A stretch of DNA of 64,000 nt from Tubulanus polymorphus (GCF_964204645.1 NC_134026.1:23888650-23952649), one strand, 5' to 3'. Counted from the stretch's first letter, positions 14,792 to 28,312 are shown. Program-made: numbers and translations. The notes: generated by a model not told the origin, from the letters alone.

Positions 14792-15087
14792 GATGAGGAG
14801 AGAATCCCACAATGATAATAAAAAGTCCGAAAATGAAACTTCGAGATAGTAGTTTATTTCAACGTTTCGACTATATCCTAATAGTCATCTTCAGGAATAA
14901 TGAGATACTACAGAAATTATGAGATATATATATACAATCCAGAGACAAAGAGACTAATTCAAGTAATCAGAGATGATACAAACTAAAGGAAAATTAACGT
15001 AGAAACTGTTTCTACGTTAATTTTTAAACTACTATCTCGAAGTTTCATTTTCGGACCTTTTATTATCATTGTGAGATTCTCTCCTCA
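14792..15087. repeat. MITE with about 60-bp near-perfect terminal inverted repeats
   Basis: The left end (GAGGAGAGAATCCCACAATG) is reverse-complemented at the right end (CATTGTGAGATTCTCTCCTC), and the similarity runs about 60 nt inward through a TGAAACTTCGAGATAGTAGT segment. The two arms differ at only a few positions, so insertion is recent. The left arm alone contains, on the minus strand, CCTGAAGATGAC and GTCGAAACG separated by a short stem-forming segment. A perfect small hairpin (AACGTAGAAAC / GTTTCTACGTT) sits near 14,995-15,017. There is no coding capacity. A target-site duplication was not identified. Confidence 0.85.
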
Positions 15088-15608
15088 ACGATGGGAAGAA
15101 TTAATCTGTGGCATAAATGCCATAATAGACAATTTAATCAAAAAGATACTACCTATCCTCTGCTAATATATATTTTGTTGTTTTATTCGTTTGCTTCTGA
15201 GTCACAATCCATTATGAAACACAAATATTTCAAGGATATATTCTCCCATCCAAAGTTAAGATATGATTCGAATTTTACTTACAGCAGCAATCCAGGATGG
15301 ACAAAATTGTTTGTGAACGAATTGATACAAAACAGAATAGCTCACCACCCCCTGCTACTCACTCCCTCCCCTCCCCTCTTTTCAGGTCAGGCAATTATTT
15401 TTTGCGAAAAGGAAGTTACTCAGTTTCTCTATAATCCCCTTTTGGAGGCCTATACCCATTGTGCTGATGAAAACCGCATGATACGACCCCTGTATAATCG
15501 TATATCTATTTTTTCCGAGGTGCGCGCGCGAATTATGGAAAGAAATCTCTTCCAAGTCATCGAATTGTGCAGTATCTTTTGTGCGGTGACTGTCCCACGA
15601 GAACGCGC

Positions 15609-16354
15609 TTATTTTCTGCGGGTTCTCTGATGTACACCGCCCGTAATTAATACATTTTCTAGCTGGCTGCAGGCTTTGGAGATTCGCGCCACTGGGAAAG
15701 TAACGCAATTACAATCACCAAACAGTTTCCTATTGAAGCCAAGTCTACAGACAAGATAGTGATCTAATTGTTCATCAAACCGAAGCAAGTGTAAGATACT
15801 TAGCGTATACATCGTTCTGTCGGAATTTATTCCATCTTCCACTTTAACCAAAGTCCCCCAGGTGCAACAATCAGGCGACCAATGATAAGAAGCAACTTCT
15901 TTGCCGAAAGTTTCTTCGTGATCATTCACCGTAATCACATTATAAGCACGACAGACTGCTGTGTATCCTGCTGAAAAAGATAGTTTCTTCAGACATATCG
16001 CCTCCTCCATAACACAAATCATACACAAATCAAAATATAGACCCTGTTCTTTAAATTCATTGAGATCGACAAGAGTTTCTTGGCGCGAGAAGAAATTACC
16101 AAATAACAATCCTTTTCCTCGAGGGTAAGATATCTTGAGAGTAAAACCTGTTCTCCTGGCAGGTGATAAGACATCAGAAAAAAATGATAAAACAAGCATA
16201 TACAATGCGTAGCTATATGGGTGTTGATTGGAGCCAATATGTCAAAATTTGTCTTCGGCAAAATGAAACGTACATTAATTGAAAACAAATGAGAAACCGA
16301 AGTGAACAAGAAAATTGCTGACGGCAAAATTAGATAGCTTGTCGCCTGTTTCAT
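15609..16354 (-). CDS. Candidate secreted cysteine-rich protein, possibly IL-17-like
   Basis: Two-exon model on the minus strand: exon 1 16,274-16,354 (27 codons) and exon 2 15,609-16,133, joined in phase 0 by a GTACGT donor and a CTCAAG acceptor, giving 201 aa. Exon 1 encodes a convincing signal peptide (MKQATSYLILPSAIFLFTSV). Exon 2 has nine or ten cysteines, including a PDCC at mid-length and a late CNC before a basic C-terminus (HQRTRRK). The order Y-N-V-x3-N-D-H-E, then a C nine residues after a V, then Y-x-L-S-I-L, then a late C-x-C resembles the IL-17 cystine-knot layout, and many invertebrate IL-17 genes have this short-signal-exon structure. The first two IL-17-type cysteines appear replaced, so the family call is tentative; a Trunk/PTTH-like or unrelated secreted protein is possible. 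The 198-codon open frame is the longest in the first 27 kb. An AATAAA lies at 15,182-15,187 (minus). An overlapping 179-codon plus-strand frame exists. Confidence 0.35.
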
Positions 16355-19300
16355 TTCGTATCTTTTAATCTGCGCTTTACTGACCCGAGGGTTTGAATTA
16401 ACTGCTGCAACCTCAATGACAAACTATGAAAATATTTGTTGCGAATCAATAAGAATGGTAACTCAATCAAAAACTAACAGCAGATGGAAAGAAAACATGT
16501 CAATCCCATGGGCATCGAACTATCGTCGGCTCGTTGCGGGAGAGACAAATATTCATAGGTTTTAATTATGTTACTAGCATTACGACTCCTCTAGGATGGT
16601 AACACTTCTAAATAGGCTTGCACGATTGATACACACGTAAATTAAGTCATAGCATGATTTCGAGCAGGGGGTGACGACAACCGGGGAAATCTGGTAAACA
16701 AACGACACCAGTCGAAATTTATTTTGACGCAGCTGCAGTGCAAGATGCAGCTGCAATGTTCACGTAGAATCTTATAAAGTTAAGCTCAAAAATCTTTTAC
16801 CAGTTCTTTCTTTTTCACGCAACAGCGGATTGTACAAGAGTTTTGCTGTTGACCTGATACTGAGCATACGTAAGTTTTTATGTGATATTCGTGTTTGGTG
16901 AAGTTACACCATATCGTTCGTAGTGAAAAATTGAACTTTTCGTCCGTGTCTATTCGGGCTTATGCCGACGCCATCTGATCTATCACGTGCGCTGTAGATG
17001 AAGTTGAAAAAGACATTTGGGCTCAAGAGAAAAACACCGACTTAAACACTAGAGCTCAACAACGGGATCCGAACGCATATTATTTTTTACGCATACATCC
17101 AGATAGCGACGTCTCTGTTGAGAGATGTGAGGAAAGCTCATTTCCAGCTTCATAAATGCCCGATTAGGTAGCGATAGTTGCCATCACAGGGAGGGATTGA
17201 TCGCCTCAACATGAATTATGTATGAATCATAAAGCCATGAACATCGGTACCGTTTAAGAGCACTCCTAAGACTCAGCGTCAAAAATCCCCGTACTGCGCG
17301 CTCACATTATTCTAATGTGAATATTAAAAGCTGATTTATACAAAAGACAATGATTAGAAACATCCGCCAATGTCTTCGTTTACGCATCGATGAACTTCGG
17401 CCAAATAACAAGTTTTCTACAAAAGATGACAGCTGGGCCTTTGATTTGGAAAAGCATATCCGTGGTATTTACGTACACCACCTTATATGTGGCTTTATTA
17501 TGTATATATGCATTGTGCAATGATAAGAAATGGTGAAAGTGGGACCGAAAAAAATTCATTTACTATTTATGACGTAATCAGTGTCAAGCACTGTCTTATT
17601 TGGGTGGGCATTTGGTAGCCTTTTTTCATCGCGGTGAACTATATTTTTTTTAAGATGCCGGGATTTACTTATTCATTGCTCTTATTTGTAGGATAAAAAA
17701 AGCATTTTCTGAACGCATTCCCGCTTGAGGATCCTCGCTTGAGACTTAAACATTACAGCGTTTTAACACACGAGAGCTGTGGGGTCCAACTAATTTACTG
17801 CTCCACTATAATTACATCTCAATGTAACTCGATGCACAGTAAGGTGGAATTCATTCAAAATGATTCGCATACAGAGAAAAAAACTGATTAATAGATAAGC
17901 TGCAAGTTGTGAATTATTGCTCGCGACAAGTTACAACAAATAAATATAGCTCGACTGTCACATTACTTCTACTAGAGCAGTTGCACTGAAATCTGATTGC
18001 GTGAGGCGGTTCGGACAATGCTCGAGATGAAGTTAACAAGTTTAACGGTATCATATCTCGTTTAACCAAGTGTGTCCAAGCCGATTAGGCATTTGTAACC
18101 AAATACTGAAAATGCAATTGGAGATTATACCCGTAGTGCTGTCAATATTATTTTTCCCTACGTCTGAGTCATTCTGAAAAAGTTTCCGGGATGTGGCGTT
18201 GGTGAAAGCTGACTTAGTCATGGCGTCATTAGACCCTATATCTTCTTAGGGCCGACTTCCATGACCAAGAAAAATCAACAAATGATTTTGATAAGTGATT
18301 CTAAAACAGACGAATTTAAAAATTTCCATGACGGGAATATTTGCAGCCCCAGCGCTTTGTTTTTTTAAAGAAACTCTAACTCTGTAGTTTGATGAAAATA
18401 GTTTTGTGTTCAGATAAGGTAGTTTAGTTGAAGCACCTTTGCAAGTCAGCTAATAAGACACCGTTAGCTGCTTTGAAAGAAAGCAAGCAAGGGAAGTTTT
18501 TGCTTGAATTTCATGAAAAAATTAGAAGACGTCTTTGTCAATGCGTCGATCATTCGTGTCGAGCGATTGGTCATCGGCACGCTAGCAAAACACACCGCAT
18601 CAATCATTCACAAAACTAACAAGCAGAACCTATAAAAATAAGATGTTCACAATAGCAGAGACACGAGCCGATAGACGAAATCTGTTCCATATCCCACACA
18701 ATCAAATCATTGCTAGTTATACTATTATCAATTATTCACCAATCCTACAAACGGCTGCTTTTCAAGGCGGGCCATCTCACCAAAAGAAATCATTAGAAAT
18801 CTCGGCGATCGTACAGCCATTAGAGTCTCGATTCGATAGATTTTCTTGTTTCCAATTTACTGAGGATGAATTATTCAAATAACAATTAACAAAATGTATT
18901 GTAAGTTGCATCCGTTGTCGCAGCACCAGTCGCAGTAATATATCCAGTCACCGCGTAAACGTGAGATGCAGAAAATAGACGATACGCCTCGCCGAAAACA
19001 AAGAATGCGATAAGATTGTAATTGTTCATCACTGCGGATGATTTGTTGGACAATACGAAAAAGAAAGATACTTAACCCTTAGAGGTTTTAGGTGAATGGA
19101 TAATCTCTGAAACGATGAGCTGTTTCAAATTGGATTGGTAAAACGAGAACATGCGACAAGATATGGAAATCTGAGGTATTGCGCTGCCGTGGAATTAAGT
19201 CAGCTTTCGTAAATTTCTTTCGGTGGAAAATGTCCTTTGACAATATCGAACTTCCAGCAGGTCTGTACGCTGGAAGAAACACGCGACAAGCGATTTTTGT

Positions 19301-22300
19301 GCCGTGCATCAGTGATTTCTAAACCATCGAATGTTCAAGCCAAATAGACAGATCACTGTCAGCAGTGATGATGCAGATATATATTCATGAATGTGTCCGG
19401 CCACATTATCAGAGTTCACAAAAAAAACAAAAAATCCGCCTATACTTGAATGGTTGAAGCTGAATGGAGTGTCAGCCCAAGTGTAGAATCCGGTTAAGTA
19501 TTTCTAGTCATCCAGTCGCCCGTGTTACGTTACGTGTACATTCGGTAGGTCTTATCACGTCATAATGAAAAACCGAATTACTACCAATGTATAGGATATG
19601 TTCCTAATACACCATTGCACTATCAGCCCGTATTTTACTCTCGGGCCGGAGTTTCTATGGCCTGATATAAGGGATATATAACATGCTAAACCAAGAACAG
19701 TTTCTAGTGAAATAGAACATAGTATTGTAAGTAATACCCCTTACAACAGAAAGGCAGTAAGGAATGGAGGTGAAGGGGTTTGAGATATAAATCGAGAAGA
19801 AATTCGTTGATGGTATACGAAAATTCCTATTCCGTAAAGTGCTTTGAGACTCCCCGGTCTATCGTTTTCGCATGGCAAAGTCTCATCTCGGAAACAATTA
19901 ACACATTTTGTTTGTCGTTGAATAGCGGCAAGGTAGGCTATTAGTACGCCTATGCAGATACTTCAATTTACACATCTTGTCTCGAAGTCCTGCAGTTGAC
20001 AGCAATCACTCCGGAACAAAAGTGTCGAAGATGCCACAATTATCAACACTTCTCATTGCATGATGTCTGGCTAAGCACACGAAGCGAATACCCCGCATAT
20101 AACACCCAAGATTGCATGACATGATAAAATCTAATTGCTGCAACGTGGGTTTATTGTATTTTCCGAATTTTCCGCTTCAACGGCGAATAGAGAGTTCATT
20201 GTTTTCGGTTCATTGTTCATCAGTAAAGGTTAAGATCCTGGCGTGTCCAGGCGCACCTGCTCCACTTTCATTTTCGTGAATGATATGGACAATTTTTGAG
20301 TCATAGAAAACTCCTGATATAGTATTAACGCAAATAACGCCTTGCTCGCGCTCTTCTCCTACGATTACTTTCAGAACGAATTTGTATGATAAGCAAGTCA
20401 ATCTATTATTGCGTATTTATACGGAACACAACGAACTCGACAAGAAATGTCTAACATTCCTAAATTTCCATTGTTTTAGAATTCACAAAAAGATTTCGAG
20501 AAGTCTATCTTTAGAGATTTCAAGAAAATGATATGGACTTTTCTCTAGCAGACTAGAAATAATAGGCATGTATTAATCATTAAGCCACGTAAAACGGCCA
20601 TCAAGGTAATTACACATGAAGAACTTGGCATGCTACACTTTGACGATGTTTCAACTAAAACATGCACTTAATCAGTTTTAAACGAGCGTGCTACATCCCC
20701 GGGGATCTACCTGCAAATTCCCGATGGGCTACGACACCGCGTCCCAACATGATTCATGAGAAAACTGATAATCCTGCTTGGCCAGCGTGAGCTACCCGTT
20801 AGACAACGCATAGAAGATTTATAACAGCCCGAGGTTAGCGCTTAATCCCCGGCGGTCCTATACATCATGCGGGAGGAGTACTAGAAACTTGCCTCAGTAA
20901 TCCCCTCTCTTCATTTACCACTCATTATCCAGGGACAACCTAAGTGTCGCTTTAGAGCCAATAATAGGACTGGATTGTCATATTTTCAACGCGCACAAAA
21001 GAATATATTCACTTTTACAGGGTCTACCTGGTAGCATTAACATTGAGATTATGACAGTTTTCCTATTACGGATGTCCCTCAATCATTTATTACCAGCTAT
21101 TCCCAGGGCTGACGCGCGCTAAACGCAAACTACAAAAGCTGGCGCTTTGATTACGGATAAAACTGCTATGGATGAATTGTTTTACACCTTAAACATTATA
21201 TTTATGACACCTTTCAACAGATCTTGAAGACTGAAGTCGCCTTTATGGATCATCCAGGACTCATCTAACACGTTTTTATTAATCCCAATACGCGATAGTG
21301 CCGAGACAATTTAGTATTAATCTCTCTCGGCGGAATTCCGGATCCTGCAATAAATGTTCACTCGAAATAAAACTGAAATTATCAAATCTGTTCGTTGCGT
21401 CGAGCTGGGAATCTCCACGAATCTCCGGATGGAGCTTCATAATCGTAAAGTCTGACAAAGACGAAGACGACGGGTCTAAATCATCATAAATATTTAAGGC
21501 GAATTCCACGAAATGTCCATTAGATAAACGTTAAATTATAAACAGACAAGATTTCTTGACAATATTTGAATTCATTTGACGGTCATATATCATAAAACAT
21601 GTATACATATAATGATATTCACTACTTTGACAATGGTTCGCTCCAATTCGCTATTAGTTGAGGCAAATACATAAACTTTTAAACACATTTATAGTTTTTT
21701 CTTTAATTTGTAATACGAGAAATTGCTGAATTTCACGTATGAATGTTGTCCAGTGATATCATATTTCGCAGGTAGAACTGTGTGGCGCACGTTCCCTATT
21801 GTCGGCGCATATAGAAATACTAGTAAGCAGTGTTTGTAGTAAAACATAGCCACCCCCATCCGCATCATTCTGTACTCGGCTAATATTTAGAGTTATGAAG
21901 TTTCCGGTGGGCGCCCGATGAACGCCACGTGGCCCCAGTTGACGTTTTAATGTCAATAAAGTACCATCACGATCACCAGAAGCCGAGTAAATATTAACCG
22001 ATCACTTGCCTGCACGAGGATCGTCGACACTTCCCTAACAACTTCCCCTTTCAGAATGAAGAGGTTTGATGAATTTACCGACTTCCTGAAATCGAGATGC
22101 CAGCTCAATCAAACACTATATACGCCGAGCCAGACCCAACCGTCAACTTCTCTCGCAGTTATGGCGGTAAAATAAATCGAATTTTCCCGATTCGGACATC
22201 GATGGTTTTCTTCTGTCCAAAGAGATGTCATACATATTTCTGATGTGCGAATAGGATAAAGAGCGTCCGGACGCAACACACACAAATGATTTTCGAAATC

Positions 22301-22733
22301 ATCTCCACTGCCACAAAATCGTGATCACAGAATTATACACAATTATTCTCTCTAAATCACTATATCCGTCATGTATTATGAATGAGTATAATACGACGTA
22401 AATATCCTACAATTGTAACTGAGCTAAAATGTCTTAAGTGACTCATGTCTTATTTCATATTTACACTGACACCATTTGATACTGAAGAATGGTGGTAAAC
22501 CACTCAAATTAACAGTTGAATAATCAATACTTGTGGAATTTCTATGTTTTATTTTATGTTATTCTATATATTTTCTGAGTTCAAGATCTTATTTCGAATA
22601 TTTCTACCCACATATTTGCCTTTTCGTCTTATGTGGTGGAACACGTTTGAGGAGATTCCTTTTTGTCCTACGTATGTGAAAGTTGACGTCGCAAGAGATT
22701 TCGATATGAGATTCAGTCGAGCGCGTCACTAAC
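16355..22733. other. Gene-poor intergenic DNA
   Basis: Nothing was recognised here. Open frames are short, without domain motifs, and not flanked by convincing splice-site pairs. One frame at 21,279-21,489 (minus) has a protein-like composition and ends directly at an AATAAA; it is discussed among the findings. CpG remains frequent. Confidence 0.55.
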
Positions 22734-22800
22734 CGGCGTTGCCGAACGGGTAGGGCGATCGCCTCAGACGCACGAGGGTCCGAGAACGAGACTAAGGTCT
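22734..22800 (+). repeat. tRNA-like SINE head (remnant)
   Basis: The segment contains TTGCCGAACGGGTAGGGCG (box A-like) followed by CGCCTCAGACGCACGAGG, a string typical of tRNA-derived SINE heads with a Leu-like anticodon arm, and then a degraded box B (GGTCCGAGAACGAGAC instead of GGTTCGAGTCC). No acceptor stem closes, so it is not a functional tRNA gene. A GC-rich 3' extension follows to about 22,830. Confidence 0.45.
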
Positions 22801-25800
22801 GAGGTCGCCCACACCTAGCGAGCGGACACACCTACGTTAATGCAAACAGGATAGATAAGGATTTCAACTTTCTTTTCTTTTTTTGCTAACCTCAACACCC
22901 TTCACGATGCGTTGACAGTCAGCTGACGTAAATTAGATGCTTTCACCCAAAGACACATGGCAAAAAGGTCGAAAAGTATAGATGATTTGCCTTCAATTCT
23001 GGAACGTCACTTATCCATTACTGATTCCTAAATCTCTGGATATCATCATTTAGACGTTTTCCTCGTCGGATTGTTAGACGCGGTTTGCCACCATGGTTTT
23101 GAACTTTTCAGACGCGTTGGAAACGAGGCAGATACACGCATCGTATGTAGCCGGTGACACCGCAACCTCGACGCGGGAAGAGCTTCTGCGCAAAATGTCA
23201 AAGTTGCCTCTGCATATAAATTGGTAATTACATTGCAGCCTCTTTCTGAGGAGAAAAAATAATAACTTCGTGATCGAGTCGTGGGGATGACGGAAATAAC
23301 TTTGCAACAGATTAATTAAGTTACTAATTGAAGCGAGAGAGACGAGAGCGAGGAAGACTACACACACACAAACCAGACCGACTGTTATATCATACTGCAA
23401 TACGACTTCGGGGATTCAATGAACTTTATTTCACAAATAAATTCCATTCAGAATACCTACGACGTAATCTACATATGAGAATATGAAAAAAACCACCCGG
23501 TGATAATCATTGCTACGAAAATATGAAAATCCTTTGAAAAAAATGATTAAGAAAACAAGCACGAATGCGTATTGAAAAGGGAATGTTATTGTTTTATGGC
23601 GGTTTTGTCTCTTTGTAAGTGAACATTAATTTGAACATTGTTATCTTGTCAACGCCAAAAGTCGAAAATATATTATCAATTTCAAACGGCAAAGAATATA
23701 TCGGGTAACATATGCATGAAAAGACAGTATAACGATAGGAGAATATTCGCCATATGTTGATATAGTCGGGCAATTTTGTTACATTTTGTCACGTCGAGTG
23801 AAAGCGAATGATTAAATAGCGTTTACACATTTTATACACATGTATCATGTACATATTCATTTTCACTCGATTCGCCCGACTAGTAATTAATTATACGGAC
23901 GTATTGTAATAATGCAAATATAACAATTCTTATGAGCTGGAGAGAGTTCGGCAAGGTGGCGATCTCTTGATTGTTTTGCGCCACGCTGTTGCGGTATTCC
24001 AAAACAGTACAGACGTCATCAATACAACACATTTTTGATTTATGACCGTCACACACCTGTGTAGAAGTTGTTGTTTGATGGATGTTTTCGTGGCTTTTCA
24101 TTGTGTTCTGATATCTGTGATACCGCGTCGACAAATCTGTTTCAGCGTTGGGGATTGCATCGTCTGTTAAGTTCGATTATATGAGCAAAATTCCATTTTT
24201 AACGTGTCATCTATATCTAATTGATGAGATATAACATATGTGATATATATACATATATCACGGTTTTACTATAAACAGATCACCCGTATATACGTTATTC
24301 ATAAATCAAACTCATTTTTTAAAGAGAAAAATAAAACATATTGAAAGCGTGATTGTTTTCACTTTGATTAATGAGATGATAACGACTTTTGGTCGAATCA
24401 AAAATCATGATTAGAAATGTAAGTTTATTAATTTCCTATCATCGAGAAATATCGCTTCATCCAAGAATTGACTAGATATTTTAATAACTAAGAACCATCG
24501 TTTGACAATTAACAATTTGATGGTAAAACCCAAAGCATTTGAGAAAAATGAATCGGAAGCTGAGACAATACGATGCTCCCTTGCGGCAACCTCATGAGTT
24601 ACATCACATTTTCATTTTCACAAGTTCGCTAAAACCAGACCTATGTGTCCAAACCAACACTATAAACGTTCACTTGTGCCGAGACTCAAATACTCAAATA
24701 CTCGGTGAAATTGTAAAGAATTTTTCAACGTATTACAACGGGTCTTTTGATTATAAAATCATCTACGTACTTACCCTGATTGCAATGATTGCCGGACAAT
24801 ATTATGATCGTAGGCGACAAAAAATGAATAAATCCTTGCTACGCGTGTGTCATCGTTCAGGCGACGTTTATCCCAAACAGCGTCCACGTTCTTACTGATA
24901 TCATAAGCAATTTGCTTAGCTCGAAAATCGTTCATTTCCATCTGAAATTGGGTTTCAGTCGAATAGTGGCTTTTAATTTTCCTTCGAGTGTGCCAACCAA
25001 TTAATTCGCCACACCAGCTAGCACAAACAGCATATTCTATACCCGTATCGGATCTTTACGTAGAACTTTTAATTTCGTTTCCAAATTAACTGTTAGCCCA
25101 GCACGTCGACTGAGGTCAAATTAATCATTCTCGGTTTACAATCAGAAGCCATTAACCGGGGGAAATGATGCGCCGACGAATTTCCATCAATCAACGAAAA
25201 CCCGATTTATATAGAGGATGCAATTTTCAAGATATGTATATACATGTATACATGGGATGATTATTGAATCTTCACTGATCGCACATCAAGGATCAAATAA
25301 TCGAAATAATGCATTGATTGGAAAGGATTTCAATTAAATGTTTACTTTTATAAACGCAGAGATACATGTCGTAATGAATTCGAGAGCGGTTAAAATATTT
25401 AGCAATTAGATGAAAAATATAGTGGAAAACGGATGATTAAAACGCCAAAATCGAGCTAACTGAATAAAACTTCCAATGTAAAATTGAATTTTATTTCATT
25501 GAATATACACATATTTTCCATTCGGTGGTACGGACGTGATCTGCAAGGTAAGAATACAATATTTAGGCTCAAAAATCCGCATTTCTCTGATGCTTTTTTC
25601 TGGAATTCATAAAGCAATCTACTCAAGATATATGATACCAATGAAGCCAAACGGATCCGTAGTCAAGTATAGATAAAAACCAAATATTCACAGCGTCGTA
25701 TTTTAGCGATTATTTTCATTTTTGCGTCGATCGCCAATCAAATATTGATGACTGATACGAGTTGTTTCGTTCGAATCAGATTGCGACGCGCTCCGATGGA

Positions 25801-27590
25801 AATAGATCTGGCGACGCATTTGGCGCGGTGTGAAATCCAAGCAGACAATATTTATCTCCGTTCGAGTTGTAGTTGTCTTATTCGGTCCGTTCTAAATTGT
25901 TGTCACTGAGGATTTACAAGACTAATCTACCATTAGCCTCATTAATGCAGGCAGACCGGGTTCTTCGGTGTCTCCCCAATCTTGCGCAGCTGAATACATC
26001 GCTCGTGAGATATGTATCACTTGATTTATTGCAGCTCCGAGTTGGATTTGGATGAATGTCGCGATCATATCTTGACGCAAAGACTTCTTAATGATGAAAC
26101 TATGTAAATATTGTATGAATTTGATGATGATTTTGTGAAGACTTCCAGGACGATCGTACATCCAAACTTTTTATTCATCCATGTTTTACTAATCGTTGCC
26201 CTAAAGAGTGTTTGTCTTCCGCATATACGCATTATAGATAAGTTCGAGCTGTACGAAGACAAAAGCAAAGAAATAAGAAATATATATGAGAGCCAATCAA
26301 AAGCAGTGTCACTGTCAGAGCAGGGATGTCTCATTTTATGATGTATCTGTATTTATAAACGTACATATCTATATTTTGGTCGGCCAAGAAATTATAGGGG
26401 CCACAACATCCATCACCCCGTCCCCGCTAAATTCTACATGTAAGTTCTTATCACTTGTGCCTGTTTCCGGGAAGACAGTTCGCCGTGTGGTTGACTTGCC
26501 GCCTGATGGGCAATATTTACGGTAGTTGATAATAATTTATGTACATGGTATTAATGTTTAGCTGCTTCGACAATGCCGTACAGTTAGGAGACATCGGGGA
26601 GTCGTACATCTTCTATTGTCCATTAGTTCAGCGGGTCCGGGCCGCCGAACGACCGCGGAAATGATGACCGCGGCTGATAATGCTTTCCAAGAGCATACCA
26701 GAAGACGGCGGGTAACTTTAACCTTAAAGAATACCAGTAAATGGTTCATCTAATGGCCTTTGTTTCGGGCATCAATCATTCGCGCAGAGACAGTGGGGAG
26801 ATTCTATACATGATAAAGTGGCCATCGGGCAGTCCGAAGAATATACAGCTAAGATTAACAGGGGATTATCAGGATCAGATGTATCATTTAAAATGTTGCA
26901 GATTAGCGCCGTGAAATAAATGTTTTGGCGTGAATTTGCCAATCGAATAACGTTTGAAGTGCATAAAAACCCTTTTCTCTGTCGTTCGCTTCCTACTCAG
27001 TTTCTTTTGCAAATAAGTAAAACTGATTTTCCTATACCTAACACGCGGACCCTACAGATTAGTGATTCCTGGATATAAGGAGTTAGGATAATAATTTCAA
27101 ATTTCGAGGAGTGTCTGCATCACTTTGTTACCCCAATTACTGTCTCGGTAAACCATTAATTTGATAGTATTGTAAGCACATCATCCTTTCCTACAATACC
27201 TTAACTTGGTTTCTAATTCGGTAAACCGCATAATTGGGGCAAAAAACCAGGTCTCAACTACGGTATATCGATTTAGCGGTACTCTTCTGTACAAACTGGA
27301 TACACATTTTTATTGCCAATTTCTCCGAATTGAAGCAGTTTTGGGAACTTCGTTCAAATCAAAGGAGTTTCCAAGCATCTTTAAAAGCATTTTCCGTTTT
27401 GAAGAAATCGAATTAAGGGACCCTACAACATAGACATTTCACAATTTCAAAACGCCCCATTTCGCAATCTGATCGATCGGGTTCACAGGTAGACATTTGG
27501 GCGGCTTTTTACTAGGGATTCTCAATCGACAACGCAGTTCCTGGTCACACGAGCATCTAAACCAATGAAACAACTAAATCCAGACGCCAT
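22801..27590. other. Gene-poor intergenic DNA downstream of ESCO
   Basis: No exon could be supported. An ATG in a good context (CCACCATGG at 23,090-23,098) opens a 44-codon frame but leads to no recognisable gene. AT-rich palindromes occur near 24,230-24,270 (ATATGTGATATATATACATA). Loss of CpG density becomes apparent near the right edge, where the ESCO transcript ends. Confidence 0.5.
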
Positions 27591-27610
27591 CTATAAGGAA
27601 AGAAATATAC

Positions 27611-27616
27611 TTTATT
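27611..27616 (-). terminator. Poly(A) signal, ESCO gene
   Basis: AATAAA on the minus strand, about 700 nt downstream of the ESCO stop codon. It is the last well-formed signal before the CpG-rich intergenic region. The implied 3' UTR contains a MITE (28,057-28,200). Confidence 0.5.
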
Positions 27617-28056
27617 CATACCAGAAAACTTGCAATTCATACACAGAAAATAACAATAAAATGCGTCTCATTTTGAAAAACGAAGAAAGATACGGTGTAT
27701 TTATAATCTATCTACATCGGAGGTTTTAATAAAATCTATTTGAATACTGATAAACATGACTTATTTTCAATTCAATATAATCTAACTACACATAATACAA
27801 AAATACACATACAAAATGAAATTCTAACAAACTGGGAAGAATCAAGTTCAACATCTTACCTAGATTTTCCAGACATCACCTTTATTACAAGTAGTGATAC
27901 AATTTATGTACAGCTTATGTGAAAAGCATCACTCTAAATTATGACATAATATTTGACAACACCATTCTTTCTAGATTTTCCGGCAAAGTACATTCTGATC
28001 TCAGATTTGTACACAAACACTAAGATTAAAGAACAATGTGTTTAACATTAGCACTA

Positions 28057-28200
28057 CAATAGACCTCACTTAATTCGGATTTTCAGTAAATTCCGATGAA
28101 ATATTTGGCCCAGTTAGCCTGGAACCATGTAAACTATCATTCATTATTTAGAGAAATCTGGGCTGTCCTTAGTCATCCGAATTAAGTATGTTCTACTGTA
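28057..28200. repeat. TA-flanked MITE (Tc1/mariner-like) in ESCO 3' UTR
   Basis: The left end TACAATAGACCTCACTTAAT and the reverse complement of the right end TACAGTAGAACATACTTAAT form about 25-bp inverted repeats ending in ATTCGGAT. Both ends start with TA, consistent with a TA target site. Related ends occur at 33,086-33,264 and 47,771-47,912. It is non-coding and likely transcribed as part of the ESCO 3' UTR. Confidence 0.75.
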
Positions 28201-28312
28201 TAAATAAATGCAGGAATTGCACAGTCATGAAGAAGTGCGTTAAACTCAAGATCCATTTTATTTAATAATCTGTAGCACCTGTAAACAGTTATTTGCATTA
28301 CAGGTTAATACA

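Noticed and set aside
15091-15630. 179-codon plus-strand frame overlapping the candidate cytokine gene
   Set aside because: It starts next to the MITE and ends inside the antisense of a better-supported minus-strand frame. A strong acceptor (CCTCTTTTCAG at about 15,386) inside it prevents full exclusion of a plus-strand exon, but no partner exon was seen.
22734-22800. Functional tRNA-Leu gene
   Set aside because: Box B is degraded and no acceptor or T stem closes, so it is better read as a SINE head.
23074-23400. 108-codon minus-strand frame with a hydrophobic start, and an antisense 44-codon frame with a good Kozak context
   Set aside because: Neither extends to further exons nor shows a known domain. 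Only one could be real and the sequence does not decide.
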